Notes under the pieces: generated by a model
Told to the model about the DNA's origin: nothing
Database searches by the model: none
The model's input: the letters and a program-made list of their open reading frames with translations, nothing else
Origin: Melampsora larici-populina 98AG31
Lineage: Eukaryota; Basidiomycota; Pucciniomycetes; Pucciniales; Melampsoraceae
Assembly (NCBI RefSeq): GCF_000204055.1
Contig: NW_006768774.1
Coordinates: 1,689,819 to 1,753,818 of the forward strand
Direction: 5' to 3'
DNA length: 64,000 bases
In this document: in pieces, positions 11,898 through 25,200 of the stretch
Numbering within the stretch: the stretch's first letter is position 1
Layout: every line of letters begins with the position of its first letter
Translations under genes and position numbers: made by a program

Positions 11898-12237
11898 GTC
11901 AGAGCTCGTAGTATAGGCAGCGTAGGAGTGTTTACTTTACTTATCAGTGCTTTGCACTTTTTCAGGTCAGAGCTTGTTGTATAGGCAGCATAGGAGTGTT
12001 TACTTTACTTATCAGTGCTTTGCACTTTATCAGGTCAGAGCTTGTTGTATAGGCAGCGTAAGAGTGTTTACTTTACTTATCAGTGCTTTGCACTTTATCA
12101 GGTCAGAGCTCGTTGCATAGGCAGCGTAGGAGTGTTTACTTTACTTATCAGTGCTTTGCACTTTATCAGGTCAGAGCTCGTTGTATAGGCAGCGTAGGAG
12201 TGTTTACTTTACTTATCAGTGCTTCACACTTTATCAG
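11898..12237. repeat. Five tandem copies of a 68-bp unit
   Basis: Units start at 11898, 11966, 12034, 12102 and 12170, each beginning GTCAGAGC and ending CACTTT(A/T)TCAG, 68 bp long with only a few substitutions. A sixth start (GTC) at 12238 runs directly into the hAT relic. One more copy is at 6436. Confidence 0.95.
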
Positions 12238-12270
12238 GTCCCGTGTTCTGAGACTCCAAACATATTTATA

Positions 12271-15200
12271 ATGGACCTCTTGATGTCTTTGTCACCAAAA
12301 CAAAGGGCTCGAAATTCAAAAACCTTACCTTCAATCAGGGTATGTGTGTGTGGCTTGTGCGTCAAGCCTTGCCATGGTCTCGACCAGGGGATCCATGGCT
12401 TTGGGCATGTATCAACTATATCCGACCTGAAGCAAAACTATTTGGGAGGCATTGGGCAGCTTATGAGGCCAAACGCCTAAACTTGTCCATGAAGGCTCAA
12501 GTTCTCAAGGGACTAAAGGTATGACACACCATTTTAGAACTGTAATCTATTGATATAAATTCTGATTGTTAATATTATTATTAATGTGTCAACCAGGGCT
12601 TGGCTTCAAGATTCTCAATGCAACACAATGTGTGGACGTCTAAAGGAAATCGACATGGTTTCATATGTGCCAATATCACATATATCAATCCATCATGGAA
12701 GTACGTCTCTTGTCACCTTACACTCACTGCAAACATTATTCAACTTCCCCAAGTGGGCAGGAAAAAATGATTAGGAGTATGATTTGTCATAAAATGATCT
12801 ATCACTCCACACCTGAGCCATAACACCCACACTACATATGTGTAGCAGGCTCAGTGAATATATGGTTATCATGTACATACAGTTCTGCTCAGTTATATGC
12901 TCATCAGGATAAGTTATTCATATGTAATACATGCTGTACCCTTTTTGAGATTGAAAAAAGCATTCAAAAGATTGACGACATACACTGACTCAATGTTTTG
13001 GTGTGATCTCATCAACTCAAATGCATGTAACACCCTTTCTGTTACTAAGAAATAGCTTCAACAATATTGCCTGAGCAGCTACAGATTTATATGTAGTGAA
13101 TTTTTGGGACAATTTTTTCAAAGTCAAAAAAGTTACATGTGGTATAACATGTGATTTAATTATTCTGATGGGCAAAAAACTGAGCAGACCTGTATGTACA
13201 TGATAGACAACTATTGACTTAGCTTGCTGCACATATGTAGTGTGGGTGAAATGGCTCAGGTGCGCAGTATGAGATTCTTTTATGACAAACTGTACTATTA
13301 ATCATTTTCCTCTTCCAAATTGGGGAAGTTGAATGATGTTTACAGTGACTCAACGTGGTCGCATGGGAACACCAAGGTTCTTGGTTGGCTGAACCTTTAG
13401 CCAACGTCTTGATCAAGCATGAACTGGTCAATAAGATAAGCTTTTGGCTCATTTATTTCTTCATTTCTACTGTTTTCTTACATTCTTTATTTTATCAATG
13501 TCACCTCCTGAGCCAGACAACCGACTCGGGGTCAAATAACAAAACCATGGCCAAGGAGATGCATCGGCAGTCCACCAATCAATCTGGACCCAATTTTGAT
13601 TACGTCTGGAATCCCAAGAATATGCATATATTCTGCTTCTGCCACAAGCTGGCCTTGATTGTTGGATTGGGTCTGGCAGCTCTGGGTCTCAAAACACCTC
13701 CACCTTGCAAGGCCAAGACTGCGTTTCAAGGTCAATTTCTGGCGGTTTGCACATCTCTAGCAGAAGACGACAAGCTAGCTGAAGATCCTCAAGCTGGAGA
13801 CGGACCCGTTATGGAAGTACCAGATGTCTCCACTGCCACGGTGCCTACTGAAGATGTTGGTTTGAATATTGAACATGATCTTCAAGAGTTAGCAGATGAA
13901 GAACAACCAGACAAAGAAGATGATGTGATGGATTGTTTAGAAACTACTTTAGGACATCAAGACCATGAAGACAAGCTGGATTGAGACCCTGCCGATGCTG
14001 AGGACAAGGGAAACCCCATCCTCAACCTTGACGAGAGTGTTGCTCCTACTCACCGGAGGCAAGCAAACAAACTCACCTACATTCTAGAAAAGATCAGGCT
14101 TCCTTCTCACTTTCTCAATGCGCTCATTGTCTTTAATTTTCTCTTTTTCCTTTTTATCTTTTCATATCAGCTTGACTTTGTGATACGGCGTATCACACGA
14201 TGTTCATCTTGGCGCCACAAATTTTAACGCGTCATGAAAGCCTGTGGTCTATCAACTGGCTCACTGATTGCAGGATACGGCATTAGATGGAATATCAAAT
14301 ACATTAGTCGACACAAGGCATGGTTGGCACGCGAGGTAAGAATAATGATATCGATGTCTCGATTTGATTTACAATTAATAACCTTGAATCTTTCATCTGT
14401 AATATGCAAACAACGGGTCATAGACCAGCTTCTGAAAGAAGATCTTGAACATGTACATTCAAAATTTTGGCGACCGCGCAAAAGTGGTAAAGCTTATGGA
14501 TACTTCCATGAGATCACCATCAGTCCTTCTGAATGGGCCTTGATCCAGGAACTCAAGACTGAGCTTAAGGTAAGTAGAATCAAATGATTCATATTGGAAC
14601 TCTAAATACTGAAACTTGTTTGAATCATTTAATTTTCAGCCTTTTTTCTCCATCACCAAGCAGATGGAAGGGAATAAGCTCACTGGCGCGCTTGTTATTC
14701 CTCAGTACATTGACTTGCAAGCAAAATTGAAAGCTCGCGAACAGAAACTATCACGATGAGATGCCCTTTATCCGATGGTGGCTGTCATGCTTGCCAAGCT
14801 TCAAGTGTAATTGGCTGAGGCGCTTGCCTGCAAAACACTCGTCATCGCCACCCTTCTCCATCCAGCTTTTTGACTTAAGTTTTTTGAGCGATTTTTTGGG
14901 AAGACTTCAGCAATATTTATTAAAGCCAAATTGACATTCAATACCATCTTCAAAGACTACCAGCTCAAATCAATGAAGAAGAAGACAGATCCTCCTCCTA
15001 CAAGCACCAAGAATAGCTCATGTCCTTCTTCAAGCACAGCAATGTTTGATTTGTATAGAAATGAAGCAGAAGAAGATGAGGACCTTGGTGATGATTGTCA
15101 GCTTAAGGACTTCATTTGAGGCAGTGTTTGCATGAAAGAGCCTGAGTACGAACGGAGCGATCCAAATGAAGCACTGTGTTGGTGGTTGGTGAGTCAACCT

Positions 15201-15500
15201 TGTCTTCTTCCTTGCAATGACCAGATTAATTTCATTCATAATACTTTGTTATTTCCCAGGTTAATTCAAACAGATACCCCACCATTGCACTGATGGCTTG
15301 GGATTACATGGCTTGTTTGGGTTCTTTGGCAGTGCCAGAGTGAACTTTTTTGGCAGCTGCCAATATATGTGCAGCCAGCCAAGGCGGGCTTGCGCCAATC
15401 ACTATTGAACGATTGGTTTCAACTCATATGTGGTTGGTGGAGATGGTGTGTGATGGTGAACCTTGTATCTTCAATACAGGTCTGGTCTTGAACGATTAAA
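12271..15500 (+). pseudogene. hAT transposase relic, plus strand
   Basis: Pieces line up in order with the minus-strand hAT gene at 16474-19796: VWLVRQALPW (12343), SMQHNVWTSKGN (12617, after an intron), VAWEHQGSWLAEPLAN (13356), TTDSGSNNKTMAKEMH (13519), an acidic segment to 13984, RWNIKYISRHKAW (14290), SPSEWALIQEL (14523), and a C-terminal dimerisation-like stretch RYPTIALMAWDY then AAANICAASQGG (15272-15400). At least six in-frame stops occur (for example near 14226, 14757, 14871, 15117, 15341); two clearly replace Arg CGA by TGA. A 626-bp foldback interrupts it at 12724-13349. Dead copy, diverged from its neighbour. Confidence 0.8.
12724..13349. mobile_element. Foldback MITE inserted in the hAT relic
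   Basis: Arms of about 130 bp (12724-12855 and 13222-13349) are reverse complements; shared pieces are CATTCAACTTCCCCAA-type ends, TTTGTCATAAAA, CACCTGAGCCAT and CCCACACTACATATGTG. It separates hAT coding sequence that is contiguous in the related gene. Target duplication is not clear. Confidence 0.75.
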
Positions 15501-16188
15501 CCCGTCTGGTTAGATTAAGAAAGATGCATTTCTTGAAAGGAGAATAAGATATTAATAATTTTGATAAGAAAAAGAGAAGATAAATCTAGAGAAACGTAAC
15601 ACTATATAAATAAGAAAACATACACCACGGCCCCTTGTAACCGTTGTGGTGAGCAAGATCTCTACTTAAGCAAAAAAAATTAAAAATTATGTGAAAATTT
15701 GTATTTTTGGTCAAAGGCAAATTTATTATTGAGATTATTAGTCATCAAGGGTATCAAAGTTGATTCATAATTTGCATTTCATTATCTTTCAAATTATATA
15801 TTTACATAAGCAATTGATAAGACCATTTAAGAGTAAAGAAAAATTCAAAAAGATCAGTAAAAATAGTATAAGAGTGAAAATCAAATTGAAAGAATTAGTA
15901 AGAAGGGATTTGAGGAAGAAGAACATTTAGGTTGGATCATGAGGAATGGAAACTGTTATGAAAAGAATGAAAGAAGAAGAAGAATATTAAGAAAGTTGGA
16001 GGAAAATTTGAAAATATGGATACAAAAGGCTGGAAACTGGTTTTTAGGTTATTATTATAAGAGTTATTGGTTCAGGAAGGTTTTATTATGAAAGGGAAGG
16101 ACAACATTAGTCATCATCAGCTTTAATCACGAGGATTGATAAGGGAGGTGTGAAATTATTCAAGAAAAGGGAAATTTCGAAAAGGGGT
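15501..16188. other. AT-rich non-coding stretch
   Basis: Purine-rich, no open frame of note. It is the left flank of the hAT element and joins, without the insertion, to 20258 onward. Confidence 0.5.
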
Positions 16189-16195
16189 ACTATGG

Positions 16196-19100
16196 CAACA
16201 CCGCAATCGCTACGCTCCGCTCAGGTTTTTGACCCATTTTGGGAGCAGAGCGCAGAGCTGCGCTCAATCTCGCTGCGCGCCAAATCGCTCTTTTTTTTGT
16301 TTTCCTTACCTCGGTGTGCGTAGTGGTGAAACCACTACGCACATCGGCTGGTTTTTGGAAAAAAGACAAACTTGATGAAATTTTTAAAAGCATAGTGATG
16401 TATATCTATGGCCAATATAATGGAAAAGAAAAGGAAAGAAAAAGAAATAGAACAAAAACATTTGAAAAAAACACTACAACTTCTTTTTTTCTGAATCTTG
16501 TTTTGTTACCATGCTTTTCTTTTTTTTTGCCGAGCTATTGATAAAAGCTTGAAAAGCCTTGATTGCTTCTTCAAAATCTCCACCTGGAACAATCTCTTCC
16601 TTCAACCAGGCTTGGGAACCCACAAGACGTTCCATGGTCTTAGGGTGCATTGATCCACGTAACGGGGTACAAATGTCGGCCGCGGCGGAAAAAGTACGCT
16701 CACACGCACACGACGTGGCTGACACAGACAAATAGTCACAAGCTAGTTGAGCAAGGATCAGAAAGTGGGATTCATGTTTCTGTGACAGAAAATAAGGTGT
16801 TAGCAAATGTGTTGTATATTATATACATGAATAATAAAACGATAAAAAATAAAAAAATAAACTAACACTCCATCAATCGAGAGCGGTTTGGTCCTTGGCT
16901 ATTGGGTACTTCCCTTGCAGATAGTCCTCGAGTTCAGAATTGAAGACTTTTTCAGTTGTGGTGTTTGAAGCTGCAAATATATCAAAAGTGTTGGGTTCCT
17001 CAGGCTCAGCAGACTCCTTGCTCCGATCAGGTGATGGTGATCGCTCTTGATGTTGATTTTCCTCCAAGACCGTATTGAAAGCGGTTTCAATAGCAACATT
17101 GGCTGAGGAATAATATTCAGGATAGTGGACGCTGAAGAACTTGGCCCGGAATAGGGGATTAAGGACAGTAGCAAGAATGATACTATCACAGTTTAGTGAT
17201 TTGTCCTGATACTTGCCAAGCCACTTGACCATCTCATCAATTGCAACCAGTAGGCTGGGAAAGTCTTTCGCATTGGTTCGAAGGGTGGTGAGCTCATTGA
17301 TGACCCGTTTATATTTGGCCAGGACAATACACCCAGTTGGGCCATTACCTTCGACTCGGGCTGTGGCATCGACAAAGGTCTAAGTGGGATAAATATTGAT
17401 CAATATTGGGAGAAATGTGATGAGAGAGAGAGAGAGAAGAATCCACCTTTAAAACCTCGTTGACTAATTCAACCGCATGCCATTCAGCTGGTGAGATGGT
17501 GACCCCCTTGAAAAACTGTGCCTTGTGATCAGCAGACAGCATGGAGTTGATGACCTGTCATCACAAACATCGATTAGATATACTTGATGATAATGAATGA
17601 GCAAAGATGAGATGTTACTGACCTCCTGGGCCTCGCAAGCTACCTTGCGGCTCTCGTAGTGACTGTTCCAGCGTGTCTTGCAAGGCCGCTTGAGCATGCG
17701 GCCTTTGTAACCCATCCGAGTTGCACGTGACTTGAAGTCGCATTGCCTGGCTGCGCTGCTGGCAATCTGGCCACTGACAGTGTCAATCTGAAAACAGTCA
17801 AAGTTTTAATTTCAGGAGGGGAGATGATATGAATAAGATAAAGAAGGACTTACTTTTGAGAGGGCATTCGCAACAATGTCATCCTCTTCACAAGCTACCC
17901 CAGATAAGACCAGCTCTTCATTTGTTTCGACTTCATCTATCCCATCTGGCTTGTCAGGAAGACCGGTGTTGTCCTCGTCATCGGATTGGTCATCGTCGAT
18001 GTCAACCTTGTCGTTGCCATCATTGACCTCGAACGTTGGGATAGGGAGAGCCTGGTTAAGTGGGACGCATGGCTTCGCAACACTAACCTTTTGACCAATC
18101 GCTTTGAGCCCATGCCCAACTGTGAGGTTGAGCTTATGGGCATAGCACCGCACATGATGTGCCGAGGCTTGCCAAAAAGTCGGATCTTCTGCGTTCAAGA
18201 ACATAGACTGCATTTCAGTGGCCATCGGTCCGTTGTTACTGCCACTGTCAGTGGTCTGACAAAGCATGTAAGAAAGAGATGAAAAGAGATTAGAAAACAT
18301 GACAAAGCAAAAAGGGAAGAAAAAGATAAATTACAGGAAACACTTATCTTTTTGTGTAGTCCGTGACAAATCAAAAATTTCCCAATCGGTCTTGCTAGGA
18401 GCGCGCCGAAATGCCTCCAAGCAACCATCTTAAAAGTAAGATGGGTTGTTTGATAATGCCAGTCCTTGTCGATATAATTTGCACTTGCTCCGATGAAGGC
18501 ATATTGGTTGCCTTTAGTCGTCCATACATTGTGTACCAAAGAAAACTTGCCTGGATTATTCTATGATCAAGGCAAGTTTGATCAGTATATGATGCAACAG
18601 AATACGGAGATTTAGAAAACAAATATAGACTTACCTTAACCGTGTTGATTGCCTTTTTGTGCAATGAAGAATGAAGCAGTACCGCTTGCTGTGCTGCCCA
18701 GGTTCTTGATTGGACCACAGCACCGCGATTGACAGTATAAAAAGCCGCGCGAAGGGCGGCATCCTCAAAACGGGCCCAAGGAAGAGTGTGACGTACAACC
18801 CACAGTACGAGTATCATGTTCATCAAGTCGGGTGTGAACTTCGGTCCTTTGAAGCAAGAATCCAAAGAGTTTGTCTTCTCCTCGGATCCAGCTTCAATTG
18901 TTTCCACATAGGATGGAGGCAGGACGACACCAGCCTTGATGGCTTTGTGACGCATTGTGCACGCAGGTCGATTCGGTTTGCTGTCGCGGTGACCCCATAA
19001 GCTGTAATAGGAGGTCTTCCCCTTACTATACGTACCATGACACCAGCGACACTGGAATTGGAGACCCTACAAAAGAAAGTGTTTAATTTAAAAAAAACAA

Positions 19101-20250
19101 CATCATTAAACAAAGACCAATACCTCAGGAGGGTAGAAATACTTAAGAAGATCCTTCACGTTGATGGATCTTGCCTGATTATAGCCAATCTGGTGGTTGG
19201 ACCCGACAACCTCGATGTCTGACTCTTGAGACAAGTCACAGCCGTCAGGAACTTCAAAGTCCTAAATGAAACAATGATAGTGTGATTAGGACTTGACAAA
19301 GAGAGGAAAGAGTGTGAAGACCGAGAAAGAAACTCACATTTGTTTTGGTTCTCTTGATCAAAGGGGAGGTACCTTTCAATGGGCTGCCTGATGGTGATCG
19401 GGCACGTTTGCTGATTGACAAACGACTCTAAGAAATTCAATCAAATATCAAGTGTTAGCTCTGCAACATGTATGAATTGAATGTGATCATAGACTAATAT
19501 TGACCTACCTTGCCTTTCAATGTGGTCTTAGCCTTTGGATGGACTTCCTTTTGTTTTTTAGTTAGAGACATTGGTCGTGGTGAAGCAGATTGATGTGAAA
19601 TAGTTGGTGATACAGCTATGGATGTACGAGAATCTTTCGGAGGGATGACAAAACCAGGCTGGGATTGAGCCGGGCTTGGTGGTCGAAGAGTTCGACTCAA
19701 CAACCTGCCTGGTACCTGGAGGCTACTGGAAGTTGAGGCAAGAGAGTGGGATTTGGAAGCAGGCATGGTTAAGAAAGGGAAACTATTAGGATTCAATTTA
19801 AAAAGGATGAGATTGATTTTTAGAGAAGGAAATCAAGGAAACGGAACATACCTCATAAATACAAAGAAAGTACCTCTGCAAAACGAACCACAAGCTGACC
19901 ATTGATCGAAAGTTGTCCAGGGGGTCAACAGAATAGTTCGAAAATGGGTCCATGCGCCTTCGCCACCGTCCATTTGATGTTTTGAGTGAAGTATGGTTGA
20001 GAAGTTTGGCGAGGCAGTTTGGCGCAGGTGTCCAGGTAACTCTGGGTAACCCTGTACCCCTGGGTACAGGGTTTTGCTCCGCTCATGAGCGGAGCAACTT
20101 GGGTCCGGGCCCTGTGCGTAGCGGGTTGTTGCGCTCAGGAAAAATCCGCCCCTGGGTGCGGTGCGCAGGCTGCGCACAGCAGAGTATGGGCTGTAGCGCA
20201 GGCCAAAAACGCTCCGCACACGCTCTTTTGTGCGGAGCGGTTGCGGATTG
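16196..20250 (-). mobile_element. Complete hAT-type element, 4,055 bp, 7-bp target duplication
   Basis: The element starts CAACACCGCAATCGCTACGC and its other end, complemented, reads CAATCCGCAACCGCTCCGC, imperfect terminal inverted repeats followed by GC-rich subterminal DNA (many GCTCCGC / GCGGAGC words). ACTATGG flanks both ends (16189-16195 and 20251-20257), a 7-bp duplication. The transposase gene lies inside on the minus strand. The same terminus occurs on the 1,169-bp element at 33744-34912. Confidence 0.85.
16474..19796 (-). CDS. hAT transposase with BED zinc finger, one nonsense codon
   Basis: Predicted hAT-superfamily transposase, about ten exons. From the N-terminus: a Ser/Pro/basic region (start 19796, or the in-frame ATG at 19766), a nuclear-signal-like exon (SKRARSPSG, KRTKT, about 19435-19340), an exon ending KYFYPPE, a BED finger around 19060-18940 (CRWCHG then SLWGHRDSKP), NVWTTKGNQ (18530), TTDSGSNNGPMA (18250), an acidic insert, TRWNSHYES (about 17670), ISPAEWHAVELV, RAKFFSVHYPEYY, and the dimerisation region ending CERTFSAAADI (about 16700). 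Introns have consensus GT-AG. At 16875-16873 TGA stands where the LDWW motif needs Trp, so the dimerisation part is cut off unless read through. Otherwise open and far better preserved than the plus-strand copy. Confidence 0.85.
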
Positions 20251-20257
20251 ACTATGG

Positions 20258-21579
20258 TATTAATTCCTGTGTAGTGATGTCATCGATGAATTGATTGCGC
20301 CAAGAGTTTTTTGGAATCATTTTAGTGCTGTTTGATTGATTGGAGTGCTGTGGAATGATCTTTTGATAGAAGGAAAATCATTATTAGACGTGAAAATAGT
20401 CAAAATTCATCAAAAATGGAGGTTTTTAGTTAATTACATATGTTGAAACTTGTCAGAACTGGGTGTGTGATAGTTCATTCAACGCGAAATCATTGGTTTC
20501 ATAATGTACAACCTTTAAATCATTATTAACGGAGGAGTAGTGAAAAAGTTATAAGACAACAAAGAAACTGGAGTGAATTTCGAATTTGGAGGTTACATGT
20601 GACATTTACATGACAAAACTTTATTTTCTCAATCTTTACAACTCAATAACTTATTCAACCCACATCAGAAATAGGTCATATGGGGGTGATAAATGATCAG
20701 TATCACGAGGGCTATCAAATGAGCTATAGTAATCAAAAATTGAACAACTTTACAAAAAATTTGTAATTCCAAAAATGGATTTCAGCTATGAATATTAGGA
20801 AAAAATCACCTGTATTCATCATAAGAAGATCTGTTCATCATTGATTAACATCAATTCATCAAATTCACGCCTTGAATCATTACAAACAATAATAGTTATG
20901 ACATCATATGATTACATTGGAGGATTTTTGTTGATTTTGACGGTTTTTGAAGGTTTTTTGGAGGTTGTTGACCATTGTTGAAGGTTGTTAGAGGGTTATA
21001 TACTGTGCTTAGGGATTTTACGTGCCTTTGTTCCCTTTTTTACTCATCTTATACATGTGTTAGAGTGTTTTTAATCATCATTAAATTACTTTAGCAGTAC
21101 TAAGTTCACTAAATTGCCCCTTTACATCAAAGGAGAGATTTCTTTACGTGTGATCAGACTACAAGTCTTCATTGGAATAACAATCAAACTGATTGTTGCT
21201 TTGCTAGCAATTAAAGTTGTGTTTTATTGTGCTCAGATTGGAATAACACTATAGCAGTGTTGAGGTTTCTTTATTTCTAAAAATCACGGGAATAATACTT
21301 GAATTAAGTATTGAGACAATTTCTCTGGTGCCTTATCCCAAAGAATTCAGCAAAACCCCGTGTTGATTATTTCAAAGAGGAAGTCTTAGGCAACTTCTAC
21401 TAGTTAGTTATATTAGTAGATTATCCCTCTTTAAGCTCTGTAAAGCTCTTGTTGAGCTTTAAGTTCTACACCGTATTCCAACCGGGGCTGAATACCGGTT
21501 GGAAGACGGGTGTTTCTTGCTGGGCGACAAACGTTACGAAAACCAGCTTGTACCGCGCGGTTAAAAACCGCTTTTCGTA
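20258..21579. other. Non-coding, AT-rich
   Basis: No gene recognised. Several short hairpin-like words (ATTCCAACCGG / CCGGTTGGAA near 21475-21505) lie close to the copia insertion point. Confidence 0.5.
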
Positions 21580-21584
21580 AATTG

Positions 21585-22224
21585 TGTCAGAATACAACCT
21601 AAATCATCAAACACATCAAACATCTTACAACACAATCACATTTACATACAATTATCAAACCTAGTTTATGTTAACTTAACCTTAAGCCTCCCTTTGTATC
21701 ACATTTAAATAAGATCACTCGCCCACGATCGCCACTTTTTCCTCATCAGTTCACTGAGGAACAAAGTGGCGTGTAAGTGGATTTCATAATCTAATTCATC
21801 AATCCGAATAGATCAATATTAATATCTTTCTCACTTCTCACTTTCACTCTTACTATTCAGACTTTGTTATTTTCTTTTCACCCTTAATAGGTGTGATCAA
21901 TTCTTGTCTTCGGTGTTCAGAGCCGTAAAGACTGACGCCCGTTTACTGGCATCTTAAGGTTAGATACATCTGCTATATGAAATTTATAATCAGTTCACTG
22001 AGGAACAAAGTGGCGTACTTTGTTATTTTCTTTTCACCCTTAATAGGTGTGATCAATTCTTGTCTTCGGTGTTCAGAGCCGTAAAGACTGACGCCCGTTT
22101 ACTGGCATCTTAAGGTGTGATCAATTCTTGTCTTCGGTGTTCAGAGCCGTAAAGACTGACGCCCGTTTACTGGCATCTTAAGACTTCCTTTACAAGGAGT
22201 CTCGAGTTTCAATAGATTCTTTCA
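21585..22224 (+). repeat. 5' LTR, 640 bp
   Basis: Begins TGTCAGAATAC and ends GATTCTTTCA. Contains three copies of a unit of about 68 bp ending GTTTACTGGCATCTTAA (first near 21891-21957, the last two directly adjacent at 22046-22182) and two copies of a GTTCACTGAGGAACAAAGTG box, so U3/R is internally expanded. Confidence 0.95.
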
Positions 22225-22242
22225 TGGTAGCGAGAGAGAACT
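22225..22242 (+). promoter_or_regulatory. Primer-binding site
   Basis: TGGTAGCGAGAGAGAACT starts immediately after the LTR and is complementary to a tRNA 3' end finishing CGCTACCA. The following bases up to 22253 keep looking like the complement of a T-arm (a CTCGAAC-type loop). Confidence 0.8.
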
Positions 22243-22261
22243 CGAACTCTCTCAACAATTT

Positions 22262-25200
22262 ATGTCATCGCCTATAGCTGCATCATCTCCTATTACATCC
22301 TCTGCCGATCCTGACGAACTATCGCTTGATCAAACATCCGGAGACGAAACTACGGAACAACGATCTGATTCTTCTGACCACTCCACTGCTTCTAATCATA
22401 CCATCTTACCAACATCACCAGACCACCCTAGATCATCTATAATCATGAGCTCTCAAACTTCACCTCAACCCACTTCCCAGAAAGATTTCGCTGTAATCTT
22501 GAATCATAATTTGAGTAAGTTACAGGCAACGGTAATCTTAGGAAAAAGCAATTATAATCATTGGGCACTTGGTATTAGAAGATCCCTCAGGACCTTGTGT
22601 CTCGACACATATCTCACCTCACCCAATAAATCACCTGATATCCTTAACGAAGAACACCTTGCGAATAAGGAATGTATAACCAATTTCCTGCTTAACCGCA
22701 TGGATGCTTCAAACCAAGCTTACGTAGAATCTAAACTTCAAATCAGAAGAGAAGGTGAAGTGGATCTGGAGTACGAACCTTCAAAACTTTGGACTATCGT
22801 TAGAAATAACAAAGCCCCGATATCTGAGGCAGCTCAATTTCAACTAGATAACGATCTTGACGATTTTTGACAAGATAATCGTACTACTTTAGAAGCTCAT
22901 CTTGCGAAATTTAGAGAAATGAAGGATGAATTGATGTTAGCCGGAGGTGATCTTACCAATGGACAAATCGCACGTAGATTGATCAAATCGCTCCATCCAG
23001 ATAATCAAATGATTTTATCGAACATATTCGATATGGTCAAACCTCTTACCTACGATGGAGTAGAACAATATATCTTATTGAAAGAGAAGGAAATCAGAAA
23101 CCTACCTCAGTTCGCCAATTTATATAAAAATCAATCCTTCCATCCCGGTGCTCATTCTATAAATCGAAACAATCAATTCACCCGACCTAAATGCTCAGCT
23201 GATCGATGTGTATGTAAATATGGTAGAGATGAATGCTTCGAAAATCCGAAGAATCAGGACAAAAAGATCAAATGGCAAAAGGAGTTGATAAAGAAGGGGA
23301 GATGGAGAGGTCAGGTTCCAAATCACTTACAGTCCAGCAGCCAATCTAAAACATTTCAACATCGAAATTCATCAAATGTTCAACAAGATACCAACAATGA
23401 TACAGAACTGGACAATCTGACTGATGCGATGAACTCAATGACCGTTTCAACTGACGATAGTCAACCAACAGTATTTCATATTGACTACTTCTGTAGCAAC
23501 AAAGCTGTACAAGCCAAAATTCCGAGTAACTCATTCGGTTTAGCTGATACGGGCTCGTCACACCATATGTTCAATAACTTAAAGCACTTCGATCAAAAGT
23601 CTCTCACTCCCAATCCAGATCCCAGCAAAAGACTTAATTTAGCCGGTGGTAACAATACCCTTGAGATTCAAAAGATCAGAACTGCTTACCTGTTAGATGC
23701 TGATGGCAACGTAATGAAATTCGAAAATGCACTGTATGTTCCTCATTTAAATAAGAACTTGATCGCCGCAGGTGCTCTCATCAAAAAGGGAGTCGTTCCC
23801 TCGATCAATCCGACAAAACCTCAATTATTCTCTCTCAACCTCGGCAAGAAAATTCTTTTCCGAGGCTTCTTCTCAGGCAACCTTATGATCATCAAATTAA
23901 TCGAGTGTCCTGTACGTCAACTTCCCTCTCAGACATCATCTTCAAACATAATCACTCAATCTGACAGTTTGATCAATCTTCATCATCGATTAGGCCACCC
24001 TAATTTCACCTATCTTCAAAAGATGATTAAAGATAAAATGATTGAAGGGGTATCGGAAGATTGTGATCTCTCTAAACCTGTGGACTGTATTGCTTGTATA
24101 AAATCAAAAAGTGAAAGGCCTCCATTTTCTCATTCCAGACCACGTGCTCAAAATAAATTAGAAAATATACATGTTGATCTAAGCGGTATTGTCAGAGGTT
24201 ATATAAACAATGATTATCCATACTATATACTCTTTACCGATGATCTCACCGGCATGCGATTTGTTTATTTTCTGAAATCAAAAGATAAAACATCTGTTTT
24301 CAATGCTATAGTTGCTTTTATAACTTTTGCCGAGCGTCAAAGTGAACAAAAGGTCAAATGCTTCACGTTAGATCAGGGATCTGAATTCTTCAACTCACTC
24401 TTTATACCTTATTGTCGTGAACAAGGCATCTGGCTACACAAAACAGCAGCATACACACCTGAACAAGACGGTGTATCGGAAAGAGCTAATAAGACGATCA
24501 CTTACAAGGCAAGGGCCCTATTACAACACGCAAATATGCCGCCCAGCTTCTGCTTTGAAGCTGTAAATACAACAGTCTATTTAGACAATTGTACATTATC
24601 ATCAGGATATAACGATGGTAAAATGACACCTTTTGAATCATGGTACGGTAGGAAGCCATCCGTTTCACATATTCGGACTTTTGGCTGCTGTGTCGAGTAC
24701 ATTATCCGTAAAGCTCAAAGGGATGGAAAATTTAACGCCATCACTCGTACTGCAGTCTTACTTGGATTTGTCACCGACAATTTCAACTATTGTATTTACG
24801 ACCTGGAATCAAAGAAAATCATCACATGCCACGATGTCAAATTCCGTGAAGATCTATTCCCATTTAGAAAATCTATCAAATTCAATTATGAAAATTTATT
24901 CTCGAGACAAGACTTGAATGACCTCAAGAACTTAAATCCCAAACTTGAAACTTTCATCAATCTCAATGATGATGACTATCCTCTCATCAAATCGACTCGG
25001 CCTGATGTAAATCCAGTTGTTATACCGGAGTCTGAACCTCCGTGTGATGACACTGGTGACATCCCAGTGCATGAAACTATTCCATCTGAGACAACCAAGG
25101 AGTCTGAACCTCCTTTGGAAGTCACAAAAGATGATGAACGTTCTAATAATACCCCACCGGCGATCCGACAATCAACCAGAGCAAGAAAAGCCCCTGATCG

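Noticed and set aside
12083..12300. Repetitive Leu/Ser/Cys protein
   Set aside because: The frames are translations of the 68-bp tandem repeat; 68 is not a multiple of 3, so each unit changes frame.
16190..16541. Open frames at the other hAT end
   Set aside because: Same reason; GC-rich terminus of the element.
19833..20294. Open frames on both strands near 20 kb
   Set aside because: They fall in the GC-rich subterminal repeat of the hAT element and have no start context or domain.
22868..22919. Separate gag and pol genes with a new start at 22919
   Set aside because: Both parts are in the same frame and the gag domain continues across the TGA; a CGA-to-TGA mutation is simpler.
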